Source: Apostichopus japonicus (Eukaryota > Echinodermata > Holothuroidea > Aspidochirotida > Stichopodidae). Taken from it: DNA of 64,000 nucleotides. Below the pieces are notes generated by a model. It searched no databases and was not told the origin of the DNA. It worked only from the letters and a program-made list of their open reading frames with translations. Position numbers and translations under genes: made by a program. The DNA is taken from contig NC_092573.1 in NCBI RefSeq assembly GCF_037975245.1, positions 18,486,265-18,550,264 of the forward strand, read 5' to 3'. Each line of letters opens with the position of its first letter. The stretch's first letter is position 1. This document shows, piece by piece, positions 45,201 through 59,596 of this stretch.

Positions 45201-48200
45201 TTTATTTCCTAATTTTCACTATGCACATGCTAAAGTTACCCTACAAACTGTAATTCTTTCCTCCCTATAAGGAAGATAGCTAGCTCTGCATGTAAATCAT
45301 CTTTTCAACCTCTTTTGAGGAATTTTTTTCCAAAAGTATTCTAAACTCATCATGAAACAGGAAATCAATTTTCACTTATGCAACTTTGAAGGCTAGACAA
45401 AATGCGGAGAATAAACTTATATTGAAAGAGCAGGAGACGCTAAGAGTTGTAGACATGAATTTCAAATTTCATGATCCACGAGAATTATGGATGACAACTC
45501 TGTAGGGCGTCGCCAGGGGTTGTATGTATCCTGTTTCCATGGAAACAATATCTGCATCATCTCAGTGTTAATTGTCGATCACGATTGATTAGAAGTAGAT
45601 AAAGCGATTTATAACACATAGCAAATTGACTCATTTCATCGGTGGGAAGGAAGCTTAATTTGGAAGATGTAAAAGCAATTTCTTCAAGTGTTTGAAATTG
45701 TCATATCAACTGCCTGGAATAATGACCATTTCTTCTTATTAAATAATTATTCCACACTTCCTGACCACAAATGTGACCCTACAAAAAAGTATTTGCTGTG
45801 GGCATGCAGATTACTGTGACAACATTTAAGCCTACAGGTGATAAGCCTACAGGTGATAAACCATCAACATGAACACCACAGTCACTTTGTGTTCCACATC
45901 ATAAAATTGAAGAAAAGTAGCAACAAGCTCACCCCTCCCCCCAAAAAACAAGGGAAAAAATGCATATTTGCCAATTCGAAACCTGACATAAAATGTCAAA
46001 CTGCCAATCCGTTTGAGGATCTTAAAATACCTGTCTGTCGACACATAATACAGCCAATATTATGATTATAAAAAGACTATGTTCAGCCAATATTTATGAT
46101 TATAAAAAAGACTTTCATATTGACAGCAGCTGGTTTCTTGCAAGTACACATGAAATCTTTAAATCATTTCCAAAATATATAAGAAAATACAAAAAACTCA
46201 ATTGAACAGCTTTTCCGGGTAAACACTGCCTTTGAGGTGAAAACTGTTTGTAGTTCTTATACCATTCCCTTGGTAATACTAAATCAAATGTAGGGTGCTG
46301 AAGAGTTCATTCCTTTACAATGTCATCGGATATGCGGATATGTGGGTAGGGTTCAACATGAGGCTACTCAAAGACCTGAAAAAAATATGTTGCACATTTT
46401 CAGTTTTGAAAATAGTTCTTTATCACAGGAAATCAAAAAGGTTTGAGGTTTATCCCACTCACACATACCTGTTAACTTAATCACTGGATTTATAAGAGTG
46501 GGGAAATTGTAAGTTACTGTAGCTGCTACACAATTTGCACAAACTAATAAATATCCTGTAATAGTACTAGCTAAATATAAGTGTGTTCAAGGGATTTGAA
46601 AACTATATATATGTCAGCTAAGGCGATGACCCCATCGTAACACCTTGTGAATGTCTTTTGTTTTAAAATTGACATAACGCAGCGAGCCTCAAATTTTAGG
46701 CTTCTTACTGGGCTACATGCCAACGGATAATTTTCTGTTTGCCAGTATGGGGAAAAAGCACTTGCTTGGTTTTCTGCAAATGTGTTGGTTCTTTCTTGTA
46801 TAATTAATTTAAGGAAAATGCAAGTGGGAATTTTATTGTAACCATATATATTAACAAGTGGCTAAACTTCTTCTCATAATGATATGATTTTTAATTATCC
46901 ATTATATTGAAAGAACAATACTACAAGAAGGATTATAATTAAACTGTTTTCATTTTTGTGGTTTGTCAATTCCTAAACTCCCAAAAGTTGAAAAATACCT
47001 CAAGGTGTGAGCATTCTCTAGTGACGTATAAATACTGTACCTTCTTAATCAAACAGCTTACAAGTTACAATTTAACACTGTGGTATCATTTCTATCACTA
47101 ATGAAGTACAGTAATTTCACATGACTTTCGAACATTATAATTCCGACATAATAATCTGGCAACATAATAGTCTGGGAAATAATTTGCTGCATTATTCATG
47201 ATAATCGTAAAGGTAGGTGTACATGTCATGAAATGGAATCCAAATCCGACATGTCACTGAACACTTCCTAATATCGTTGACAGCGTAATTCCCGATACCA
47301 TGTTTATCCATGAAGCTCAACATTTTTGTCTTTTCAACTTGTAGAAGGAAGCTAACGATGACATTACATCTCTCTAATGCAATGATTAGAAATTGGAGAT
47401 GTGACATATACAGTATTTCTGCTGTTACCTGATTTAAGTTTGCAATAAAAAAAGAGGACAAAATATGGGTTGAAATGATTCTTGACATATTACGTACTTC
47501 TCAACATTTTAAAAATGAAGCACACGACGTGGGGTGTATTTGAAATCTGAAAGGAAATTATAAGGTTACTTCAGAGTAAATTTAATTCAGATTAAGAATG
47601 CCAAATGATGCATTTTACATTATATATCTTGAGCATATTTTAACAGACTTAGTCGCTATACATCTGTAAATTCATTCTTTACCAACTGAAACAATCAAAT
47701 CATATTGAAATATCAAGTTTGAAGAAATTTATATAGGATGATTATTCCAACAACAAGTTCATATACTCATTTTTTTTTTTTTCCAGCAATGACTACAAAC
47801 AAGATTCCAAAATATAACTTTATTGCTACAATTTTTATATCTCATGTATTAATTAAGGTTCGTACAAAATCAATGGAAAAATTCCATTTTGGTAAATTTT
47901 GAAGTAAAATAGAGATTTTTAAGTTTGTGAAACATGAAGGCTCTAAACTGACTTGTTTTCTATGTCTCCTATTCATTGCCAAAGTTCTTGACTATACCGA
48001 AAGGAATGGCCCAAGCTACTGTATATAGACCGCTGATTCACCCTATCATTTCGTAAACAATAACAGCCAAGTTTATACTGTAAATGTGATCGTTTTTTTA
48101 ATCTGAACTGTGCATGAAAAATTGCTGTATATAGCTGAATGTAATCTAAACATTCTTCAGGAGAGTGTAAACCAGCTGGATTGTCATGACAGTGTCATTC

Positions 48201-49052
48201 ATGTAGAGAATCAATCTAGGCTGTTTGGCGCCATCAGTCGGTCCCAGGAGAGGGATTTTTAGTTTTATTCTTCCCAGTTGGCAAAAAAAAAAAAAATTCT
48301 TCTAGCAAATAACTTACATTTTTTTTTTAAGGGGGGGAGGGGTGGTTCTGGTGTTTTTTTTTGTATTTCTTGCCATGCAGTCCAGTCCCTACATGCAAAC
48401 AGTTGTTTGTGCTTCAAGGTAAATGCCCAAGACCAGCTCTCTCTCTATTCTTTATATTCAGTTGTCTTTCACTTTGATGACGGCACATAGTCTCTTCTAG
48501 GAACGATAGAGTTAAAGCTTTGGGATCCTTTGACGAACTTCAGTTTCCAAGTATGGGTTGAACCCAAATTAAATTTACACGCCTGCGGATCGGTCCCAAC
48601 AGTGTGAACTAAACCCGAAGTATGAACATTCCAGGCTTGTGTCTTTATAAAACCAGTATCGCTTTGAGCTGAATACTTCCTGTTAATCACTGAACTATGT
48701 GTCTCGGCATGAGGCTGACATGTATGTAATAATAGGATTCCAATAGTGCGTTAGATAATTGCATGAAGTCCTGGCAAGAAACCATTAATGTTAACAATCA
48801 AATTACCAGCAACTTCCAAGGATTTCTATTCCAAATACTATTCCAGGTGTTTCACAGGGTCTAAGAATATATATAAATAGATATGTACAACTTTTACCGA
48901 ACATGTATAAATTAAACCTACCACACGTACATTGCGTGCAAGTTGGCTTATATGGCTTCTGCCTTGAAGGTAAAAACTGATGCATGAGCTGTATGCACAC
49001 GTACATAAACAGAACCGTGCAGACAAAATTAGAGCCCGAGTTTAAAAGTTCA
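42257..49052. other. non-coding AT-rich DNA
   Basis: About 6.8 kb without a supported gene. Minor features are a G/A tract near 43217-43254, a 9-base C run near 44331, an 18-base tandem duplication near 45832-45867, a 32-base tandem duplication near 46050-46110 and an A run near 48284-48296. Confidence 0.5.
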
Positions 49053-49331
49053 ATGAGGGAGCAGGGGAACGGGAGGAGAGGAGATGCAGTGGAAGGGGAA
49101 GGGAGAAGGGGAGAGAGGAGGGGAAGGGAGGATGGAGAAGGAAGGAGAGGGAAGGGGAAGGGAGGAGGGAGAAGGGAGGAGGGAGAAGGGAGAAGGGGAA
49201 GGAGAGGGAGGGAGAGGAGAAGGGAGAGGAGAAGGTAGGTGAGAGAAGGGAGGAGAGGAAGGGGAGAAGGGGAAGGGAGGGGAAGGGAGAGGAGAAGGGA
49301 GAGGGGAGAGAAGGGATAGGGGAGGGGGAGC
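49053..49331 (+). repeat. long purine-only (G/A) tract
   Basis: About 280 bases on the plus strand are almost entirely G and A, built from GGGAGAAGGG-like units with little regularity. Such tracts can form triplex or G-quadruplex structures. The Arg/Gly/Glu-rich or Pro/Ser-rich frames here are artefacts. Confidence 0.93.
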
Positions 49332-51915
49332 TTTAAATGCTCTTGTAGCAGCTTTAATTTTCCTTTTGTAACTTAATTTCTTTCCCAAAAATTTAAAGAA
49401 CAAAATTTACATAAACAATAACTTTTTAAACTCCTTTCTTAATTTGCATACACTGTACGATTCTGGACAAACAGACAGTGTGTTGATACTGAACTGGGTT
49501 AGACCCATTATCCCCCCCCCCCCACGTCATACCACACCCCTTCTCCTCACTCCTGAACCCTCTCACATATCTATCTTTCACTTTATAATCAAGGCCATGT
49601 ATTGCCTGAAAAATGTATTCATTGATATTCAAGAATTATTTAAGAATTTCCAAAAGTATGTAACTATTTCAGGCTCAAGTTGCAAGGAAGACCTCAAAAG
49701 TTGAATTAAATGACCCATAATTACATTACATGAGTGAGTAAACATATTTAGTATAGAGGCAAAATATCATTTAACAAGGCATTCCTGTGGACGACCCATT
49801 TGTGGGACTCATATTACAGACAATAAATGCTGATTTATAATTAATTTCAAACGATCTGTTCTGGAATTTGAAATATGATACTAGTTGTTAATAATTTAAA
49901 CAGTTTGCACTGCAGTGTACTTCCAGGAAGAAGTGACCATGCAATAAAAAATAGCCGTTTTTCAGTATAACTTCAGTAAACGTTAAAAAAGATTTGGTAT
50001 CTTGTCAACTTGGTGGTAATCGGATATGATCCCAGGCATTGGAAAGTCAATTGAAATTCCTTCCTTTTTCACTGTAAAATACATCGTTTGACCAAGAACA
50101 GCTGTCTGTTGTCTTTGATGTGAGAAAGTTTCAAGTTCGTAATAAAAGCTCTTGACCTCTGCGTCAGAAACAAATTGTCTTCTTATATTTGGGATAAAAA
50201 CTCATCTTCAGACCTGATCATGGAAACGACCTATTGTCTAATTTTGAAAAAAAAAAAAATATGGAATAAATTTTATTGGTAAATTGCGCATCAGACAAAG
50301 TTTTTCAAATTATACTTCAGTCCGAAATAATATTGTCTAATCGTGTGCGAGGCTTAAAGTGCGCCAAAAATTGTTCTTATCTTTGAAAGCACTCTCTTAG
50401 TGCGTGAGATGTTATTGTTAAGTGGCGTCTTCTTTTTAATTATGCTGATTTGCTCAAAATTAAAAGGAAAATTTTTAAGAACTTTTAACAGAATTTCTGG
50501 GAAAGTTCACGATCTTGGAGGCGACAATGGAGTAGAATCTCGTGTCTTTATTGTGATATAAGCAAAATCTGGCGTCGCTCTGTACAATCCTGAAGATGTA
50601 TTAAGCAATGTGGACTTTGTGACGAAAATTTAATCTTCGCATACTAAAATTGAAAGGCTTTTAAATTTATAAAGCTAACGTCGGCTTCCCAATATACGTT
50701 TGTCAAAGGAATGCAGATATGTGCAAAAAGGCTACTACCCTGTATATGGTAACTACTCTTATAAATTGTACTTACAAATTTAGTGCCTGGGTTTTCTTTT
50801 TTGATCTCCTAATAAAGTTTTTGCTGTAAAATATCACTAAAAGGTTTGTTATGAATAAAGGATTAATTGGTAAAATTCTATAGATATAGTAAGCAGCCGG
50901 TGAACTTTGTAACTTATATCGACTCTCCGAAAAAATAATCAACTTTATGAAGATATAAGAATTTCTCACCAATTAGCTGAATTTCATTGATAAAATTTAA
51001 TTACACAAATTCAAAGCTTATATTTTCAATTCCTCCAGTAAATTCCTTGCTACTACTTTAAATCGTTTGTAAGATAAAACAATATTGCAACTGTTGAGTT
51101 GGTTAGGCTTCACTATGCCTAGCACTAACAACGGTAGGATAGTTCTCGTTTCTTTAACACAAACAAGTGAAGAAAAAAGAGCGTTTTTTTTGGCTCAGAA
51201 AATCATAATATCTCTTAAGAGGTGGCCAGATATCTCAAGTGGAGATCTCTTAAGATGGATGCTCCCTTATAATATTAAACTCCTTAAGTGATCATCACCT
51301 TATCTAAATTTACAAAATGCAACACTACGTACTCTCTTTAAAAAAAATCTGCAATTGCCGCATAATCTGCCTGCTGTCCAGTCTTCTAACTTCTGTTTCT
51401 ATGTAATATTTTGATCCGTCTGTTATAATTTACCATCAATCAAACCGTTTTTTTATTCCCTCTCTCTTTTCTTTACTTTTATGTTCTTCTTCTTCTTCTA
51501 TTTTTTTTTTTATCTTTTGTATTTTTTTTTATTCAAATTCGCATTGACGTTTATAATATTGGATGCACATAAGACCAATCTGCTTATACAGTTACAGTAC
51601 CATACAGTCTTTGCCATCATTAAATTTCAATTAGTGATACAGGGACAAACCTCAAACACCAAATCAATTGATGAAAAGCTTGCTGACACTTGCAGTAAAT
51701 CATTCCAAACCGAATTCCAGTAAAACATGCCAATAACAGAGGGAGCTATTCATGTTTACGACGTTAGCAAGAAGATTGGATCAAAATTGTTAGGAGAAAA
51801 AAAGGGAGGTTGTACTATTATTGCATATAGTACTGTATGTTGGGTTTTTTTTATTAAGAATTTTTTTTTTTTCATAATCCTGTTTTTGTAAGTCGTACAA
51901 GCATCTCTGGCTGTG

Positions 51916-51984
51916 TCATCTGCTTGTCAATTGTGTGATGTCATGATGTGTGATGTCATGTCATCTGCTTGTCAATTGTGTGAT
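51916..51984. repeat. 24-bp direct duplication
   Basis: TCATCTGCTTGTCAATTGTG plus four more bases occurs at 51916-51939 and again, identically, at 51961-51984. The intervening bases are ATGTCATG-type short repeats. Confidence 0.9.
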
Positions 51985-54289
51985 ATCATAGAGACATCTG
52001 GATGCCACTGACATCCCTGTTTCCCTTTCTTTATTATTTCTCTAGTTATAAGGGAAGCATGAATGCTTAACATCAACACCTGTATTATAGTTAGTAATAT
52101 GTGAGAAACATCATTCATTGTGGCAATTACAGCATCGGCGCATACCACAAAACAGTGAATACAGGAAAACATTTATAATCCAGCACTATAGTCAAGTCTG
52201 TAATGTCATATATTAGACTTGCTCAAGTATTCTGTTTGATAAATAGGAACACCTAAAATCATTTGCATGACATCAAGCATGCTATATATAGATGTATATC
52301 AACGTTTATTTTGAGGTGCTCACATGTTCATGATAATCATCTTTATCACTTGTGTACGTCAAATAATGATGGATCGCTTTATTTCTCCATGCTGCTTTCA
52401 TTTTTTCTTTTCTTTTTCAGATGCTAAAAATATACTTTTTTCTGTAGCTTATCACTCTCACCACCAAATACTGTATATTCCCAGCTGATTTTCTAAGTGT
52501 TAAACTGGACGATTAAATATCTCGTTTAAAGTGAGCTAAACGTCATGAAGGTGGACCGTCAAATGCTTGTGGGAAAAAAATATACACAATGAGTGGCCAG
52601 TATTTCACTCCTAGGGGTGTGATGTATAATACTGATGAATGTATTAAAGAGAAACAGAATCGTAACAAAAGGGGTGTCGTTGGGAGTAACCTATCGGAAT
52701 TAAGCAAATGTCTTGTTTGTCGGAACACTATCACTAATGCACCATCTTTAGAGGCTTTTATCTCTCTCACATTACTTCCAACCACACCCCCACTCCCTCT
52801 CCTCCCCCCCCCTTACCTCTCTTTCTCCTTTCCTCTCCCACAACAACAGAGAAGAAGAGAACAATGTAAGCAAGATAAAATACAGGAATATGTGACTCCA
52901 TCTGGCAGCGACTAAACCAACACATGTTTCTAAAGGATTAACTTGCCAATATAGAGGGTTATAGCAGTACCAAAAGCAATTTCTTACACTAGACCTTGAA
53001 AGGTACTCCTTGGAGTACACCAATGTGGAGATTTCATCAAGTAGAATCAAGCTTGGGGGCACACAACGTGACTTGGATACACCGTTTAAGAACATTGTTC
53101 AGAAGCAATTGGACCAGAGAAGATGAAAGTGTTATAAATGTGAGGTCATAGGTTCAAGTGAGAAGCCATTTTAATATGACTGTTTCTCTGTTAAGAAGCT
53201 GTTTAAGTGACAGATGAAAAGACAGACTTTTTACAGCTTGTACTTTGCCTCAGGTGGAGTTGCAGCAGGTTTGCATACAGATAGTGAATTGGTGAGAAAA
53301 CTACATTCACAGATGTAAGTTCAGTTTAAAACGTTTTCCTAACAAAATTGAGGAAACAAAACGAGAGGAAAAAGTTTGCATGCAACAATTTAGTCCATTT
53401 CTGAGTACACCTATGATTTCTTCCAGACAGTGAGACACTAAGAGCCTAATAAAGATCATCGGGGTATTGGCCCCAAGTTTTAGCATGCTTAACATTTCTA
53501 GTTTTCAAACGTACTTTGATAGCAATACCTACAGTAGAGTCTCTAAAACCTCTGAATCATTCTCAGCTATTGAGGATTACTGCAGTAAATACAATAAGAT
53601 ATCCTGTTGTGGGTAATTACTGTGAGAGTGACAGGAAAATGAATGTTGGAATTTGGAGCAAAGCGGTGACCATTATCTACCTTATTATTTCTAGCATATT
53701 TGGTTGCAAGCCGTGACGAAGCCTGTTTCCACCAACTTTCAAAGTTCAACGCTATGTGCTCAAGTTGAATCTGTACCTTACAACCAAAAAGACTTTTTTT
53801 TTTACACCTCAGTGGAAACCTAAAAGGAATTATTACCTTACCTACTACTCAGAAAGTACAAAAAGGAGAATCCAAGGTGACATAGTCTCCCAGCAAAATT
53901 GTTTCTTAAAAGGCCTGATATTTGGCATTTATCTAAGGATATTCGGGCAAAACTCACGATTTCACAGGTCTGTGAATCCTTTAGACCCATTACTTATGCT
54001 GAAAATGACAAAACAGTGGTTTATTTGTACTACAAGCTTTGTTATAATGGTTTTGAAATAAATTGGTCACTCCAAGAGGTCCTTCATGATTAATGGAGAC
54101 ATTTCTCTATATACTGATTTCAGTGAGAGTTGTTTGAGGAACATCTCTGCTTTTAATAAATTTATAAGCAGAAAACAAGCTATAATTCTTTACACAGTAA
54201 ATTTCTAGAAACTTGCAAACTGCAAATGTGTCTGTTTGATGCCAAGTCCAAAGGGACTTGTATTTCCATCTTTCTTTTTAATATTTGAT

Positions 54290-54426
54290 GGGAGGAAGAG
54301 CCTAGATTGAAGAGGAGGAGCGAACAAAGGGTAAGGAGAGGAGGGAGGAGGGGAGATAGAGGGGATGGGGAAGGGATGGGTAAGGGATGGGAAAGGGCGG
54401 ATAAGAGGACAGCAGAGAGGTAGGGA
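54290..54426 (+). repeat. purine-rich G/A tract
   Basis: About 135 bases dominated by G and A with GGGATGGG-like units. Similar to but shorter than the tract at 49053-49331. Confidence 0.85.
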
Positions 54427-57400
54427 GCTTAACTTGGCTGGGAATGAAAATGTCCATACATGCAGTTCATGCTATGTAACAGTGTGGAATAAAATATGGA
54501 ACTTTTTTACAGGACTTGCAAATTAAAACCACATACTGTAACAATGACTTGATATGACAGTACTCACTTAACATACCCCAGCTACAGTACGATGTTATAG
54601 TTCCAACGTAAGCCAATTTTAATTGCTTGTTCCCTTCTTTTTTTCTTTTTCTGTTTTTTGTTCATTGTTTGTTTGTGCTTTGTTCTTTTACTTTGTGTTT
54701 GTTTGTTTCTTGCTTTCTATTTTATATAGGGTCCTTTGTTCTCGTAGTTATTAGAAAGACGGAAAGGCTGGAAATCTAAAACTAATCAGACAAATGTAAT
54801 AAATATCAAGTACTCTCTTCTTTCAAGAGAATACGATCCATTAATTTACTGATGATTTGGAAACAGATAGTGTTTAAAACTTCTATAAAAAAAAATTTAA
54901 AATGATATTTTCTGACCCAACACATTCTCCATTCTCAGCAAAATGGTCCAGGGATTACTAACTTTTTATGGACTTCTTGCACATTGACAACATATCAACA
55001 GAATGGATTACTTAAATACTTGAACCACCAGTTTTGGGAAGTTTAATCTGTATTGCTTTAATATTTCATTTGGCTAAATTTTTAAAACAGTGTTTCTTCC
55101 TTCTATCTTTCATGATTCAATAGTCTGTGGTGTTGACTTGTTATTTGTCGCTATTCCTCAAGTGGCAGCTAGCTGTACTGTACGTACATGCTGGGAGCAT
55201 CACATTTATGAGCCAAAGTTCAGAGCTCAAAGTAAGTCCAATTGACATGCAGGATACAGGTATAGGTTTATAGCGTAAATGTCTTGGCTTGATGATATTA
55301 TGGCCTCTTGCAGGATAAAATGTAGATGAGTACAGTATTAATTATCAATGACAATACCTGCTATTCTTATAATAGAAACCTTTGATATGCAAACCTTTCA
55401 TCTATGCATGAGAAAACAACTGCTAATCCACAATCCCTCCCCCCCACCCTGTGTCTATATTTTTTACAAATCGAGTTGAGCAGTACATTAAAGGTGCCTT
55501 TAATATAAAGCTTTTGCACATGAAAGACATCCCTCTGAACATTGCAGTAAACCACATGATTAAATAATGACTGCACACATAACACTCAGAAAGAAACAGA
55601 GCTTGTCTTCGCAAAGTCCGTCCACATAAAACAACTACGTAAAAACATCTTCTCAATTTTCTCAGGATATTCTCTCAGGATATTAAAACTAAAGACTTTC
55701 CCATTTTGTCATCAAAGTGTATAATTTTACAGAAGGGGTTTAAAATAAACAGATACCGATTAATCGGCCTCAGTAGGTTATTGCTCCCAAATTACCGCAA
55801 TCAATTTTAAATGACTTTAAAACTGGACGCTTGACGCCCATCCAGGAGAGACAGGCTGAAAATCGACTGAAAACTGACATTTTTAGAGCAGGAATTGATC
55901 ATTTCCCCCATAGCTTTTAGAAAGTATTTGGAGGACTACAAATGCACATTATAACAGTTATTTTGTTATTATCCCAAGGGCTTTGAAAATTAATGGCACC
56001 ATAAATTGCCTTAAAAATGGTTCCAAAAGATGATTGAAAAAGTTTTTCTCTTTTTTTTTGGAGAAAATGTCAAGTGATCTACGCAATTTTTCTTCTTCTT
56101 TTGATTTCGTTCAAAAAGAGATGGAAATTTCTTTCATGTTTATGTCAATCAACAGCTAAGTAAAGGCGTAAATCCTACTTCAGCTGCGAGTAAAACAAAT
56201 AAAAGTCGAGATAATTTTTGGCTGGGGGTGATTCACACCAACTAAGGTTCAATGTTGAATTCTTGTTTCCCTCACGGAAATTTGAACTTGGAGAAAAAAA
56301 TATTGGGGGATCCTTGCTTTTAAAAAGCTCTCTGAAAAAGCAAAATGCCCAGGTTAAGTGGCCTTTTCAATTGCTCTCCAAAACAATAATCATTTCTTTT
56401 TAAATTGAATAGGCTGGAGCGAGTTTCCTCTCTTTTTGTAAAGACTTGCAAAGATTTCCCATAGATTTATAGGCTAGCCCACTGGACTGAAAACTTGTAG
56501 GACAAGCTTTAACGTTATCTGCTTGTGGCAATACTTCAATACAAACTGACCACTTTGAAAATATAAAATTCAAATAATCTTCCAATTCAATACTAAAAAT
56601 GATCTGATTCAATGTCTTCGTGCATGGTGAGTTGAAAAGTTCTGAAGACTTCTGTTATATACGAATGCAGAAAGTTTGTCCCTCATTCTTAAACGGCACT
56701 TTTTTGAGATACATATGCTTGCCAATATTACAGAGGTACCGCAAAACTTAAGTTATTTTCTTTTGGGGCGGGAAATATGCGAATTACCATACGTACATAT
56801 TACCAATTGTGTAAGAGATATAGGAGACAGTGTGAGCTACTTAATAAATTAACAATTATGATCTTTACTTAAAAAAGGTATCTTTACATTTCAAAACAAA
56901 GAGATGCATTTCACAACAAAAAGTTCAGTCCATCCTGTGTATTAATAATTTTACTTCAAGACCAAGCTTGGACAGTTTAAAATGTATAAGATTGATCTCA
57001 CCTGATCATACTATATATGTTGCAAGTTAGTCTAACAACCTTAACAGTTCAACAAATAAACAACACTAAACTAATATCAATGGAATTAGAAATTTTGGAG
57101 CGAAAAAAAGAGAGAAAAAGGGATTAAATTCCACGATAAATCACATACTTATACTACAACATTGTAATATCTATCTTTTATGTCACCTAGCCTACAAGAA
57201 TTCAGCTGAATATACATGTACCTAATTCATTTCGTTTTAATATTTTTTGGAAAGTTTAATTATTATCACTTCATATACACATAACTGTCACTATTTACAT
57301 ATCATTTATATGAATAGTTGTAAACATTGATGTGTTACTATAACTACAAAATTCATTAACATCTACTGAGCCATCCACACTAATAATTCTGTCATTCATC

Positions 57401-57559
57401 GTAAATTATCTCCTTGGATTTACTCATGGAGGTTCGTATGCGGTGATAGATATTTCCGTAGCTAGTAACAAAGAAACTCATATAATAATACTTTGAAAAT
57501 CTCATCAATGCATGGAGGGTTTTCTTCATTTCTCTCTGTGGGAAGAACTGTCAAATTGG

Positions 57560-59596
57560 CAAAAGTATACAAGCTGAAATGATACCATCTTAGGAAGACA
57601 AAAGTATACAAGTTAACATACAAAAGTATACAAGCTAAATAATACTATCTTAGGAAGACAAAAGTATACAAGTTAACATACAAAAGTATACAAGCTAAAT
57701 AATACTATCTTAGGAAGACAAAAGTATACAAGTTAACATACAAAAGTATACAAGCTAAATAATACTATCTTAGGAAGACAAAAGTATACAAGCTAAAGTC
57801 AAATAATACTATCTTAGGAAGACAAAAGTATACAAGCTAAAATGATACTATCTAAGGAAGACAAAAGTATACAAAGCTAAAATAATACTATCTTAGGAAG
57901 ACAAAAGTATACAAAGCTAAAATAATACTATCTTGGGAAGACAAAAGTATACAAGCTAAAATAATACTATCTTGGAAAGACAAAAGTATACAAGCTAAAA
58001 TAATACTATCTTAGGAAGACAAAAGTATACAAGCTAAAATAATACTATCTTAGGAAGACAAAAGTATACAAGCTAAATAATACTATCTTAGGAAGACAAA
58101 AGTATACAAGCTAAAGTCAAATAATACTATCTTAGGAAGACAAAAGTATACAAGCTAAAATGATACTATCTAAGGAAGACAAAAGTATACAAAGCTAAAA
58201 TAATACTATCTTAGGAAGACAAAAGTATACAAGCTAAAATAATACTATCTTGGAAAGACAAAAGTATACAAGCTAAAATAATACTATCTTAGGAAGACAA
58301 AAGTATACAAGCTAAAATTATACTATCTTAGGAAGACAAAAGTATACAAGCTAAAATAATATTATCTTAGGAAGACAAAAGTATACAAAGCTAAAATAAT
58401 ACTATCTTGGAAAGACAAAAGTATACAAGCTAAAATAATACTATCTTAGGAAGACAAAAGTATACAAGCTAAAATAATACTATCTTAGGAAGACAAAAGT
58501 ATACAAGCTAAAATAATACTATCTTGGAAAGACAAAAGTATACAAAGCTAAAATAATACTATCTTGGGAAGACAAAAGTATACAAGCTAAAATAATACTA
58601 TCTTGGAAAGACAAAAGTATACAAGCTAAAATAATACTATCTTAGGAAGACAAAAGTATACAAGCTAAAATTATACTATCTTAGGAAGACAAAAGTATAC
58701 AAGCTAAAATAATATTATCTTAGGAAGACAAAAGTATACAAAGCTAAAATAATACTATCTTGGAAAGACAAAAGTATACAAGCTAAAATAATACTATCTT
58801 AGGAAGACAAAAGTATACAAGCTAAAATAATACCATCTTAGGAAGACAAAAGTATACAAGCTAAAATAATACTAATCTTAGGAAGACAAAAGTATACAAG
58901 CTAAAATAATACTATCTTAGGAAGACGATAGTATACAGCTAAAATAATACCATCTTAGGAAGACAAAAGTATACAACCTTAAATAATACTATCTTAGGAA
59001 GACAATAGTATACAGCTAAAATAATACTATCTTAGGAAGACAATAGTATACAGTTAAAATATTACTACTGTATCTTAGGAAGACAAAAGTACACAAAGCT
59101 AAAATAATACTATCTTGGGAACACAAAAGTATACAAGCTAAAATAATACTATCTTAGGAAGACAAAAGTATACAAGCTAAAATAGTACCATCTTAGGAAG
59201 ACAAAAGTATACAACCTTAAATAATACTATCTTAGGAAGACAAAAGTATACAAGCTAAACTTATACTATCATAGGAAGACAAAAGTATACAAAGCTAAAA
59301 TAATACTATCTTAGGAAGACAAAAGTATACAAGCTAAAATAATACTATCTTAGGAAGACAAAAGTATACAAGCTAAAATAGTACCATCTTAGGAAGACAA
59401 AAGTATACAAGCTAAAATAATACTATCATAGGAAGACAAAAGTATACAAGCTAAAATAATACTATCTTAGGAAGACAAAAGTATACAAGCTAAAATAATA
59501 CTATCATAGGAAGACAAAAGTATACAAGCTAAAATAATACTATCATAGGAAGACAAAAGTATACAAAGCTAAAATAATACTATCTTAGGAAGACAG
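57560..59596. repeat. 2-kb minisatellite with higher-order structure
   Basis: About 52 tandem copies of a unit of roughly 38 bases. It is built from AAAAGTATACAAGCTAAAAT and AATACTATCTTAGGAAGAC. Variants include AGGAAGAC, GGGAAGAC and GGAAAGAC endings, AAGCT versus AAAGCT, and a longer opening form with AGTTAACATAC repeated three times at 57592-57780. Particular variant combinations recur: GCTAAAGTCAAAT occurs near 57791 and near 58111, and a block with AAATTATACTATC then AATATTATC recurs about 350 bases apart near 58312 and 58660. The array therefore also grew by duplicating multi-unit blocks. It encodes nothing. Confidence 0.95.

Larger units (their letters stand above)
49332..57559. other. 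non-coding DNA with minor repeats
   Basis: About 8.2 kb with no supported gene. It holds a 12-base C run near 49511, T-rich sequence near 51440-51535, a 24-base duplication (51916-51984), a G/A tract (54290-54426) and possible isolated exons near 56218-56486 discussed in the findings. Confidence 0.45.

Noticed and set aside
49050-49403. 117-codon Pro/Ser-rich minus-strand frame
   Set aside because: Product of the purine-only tract.
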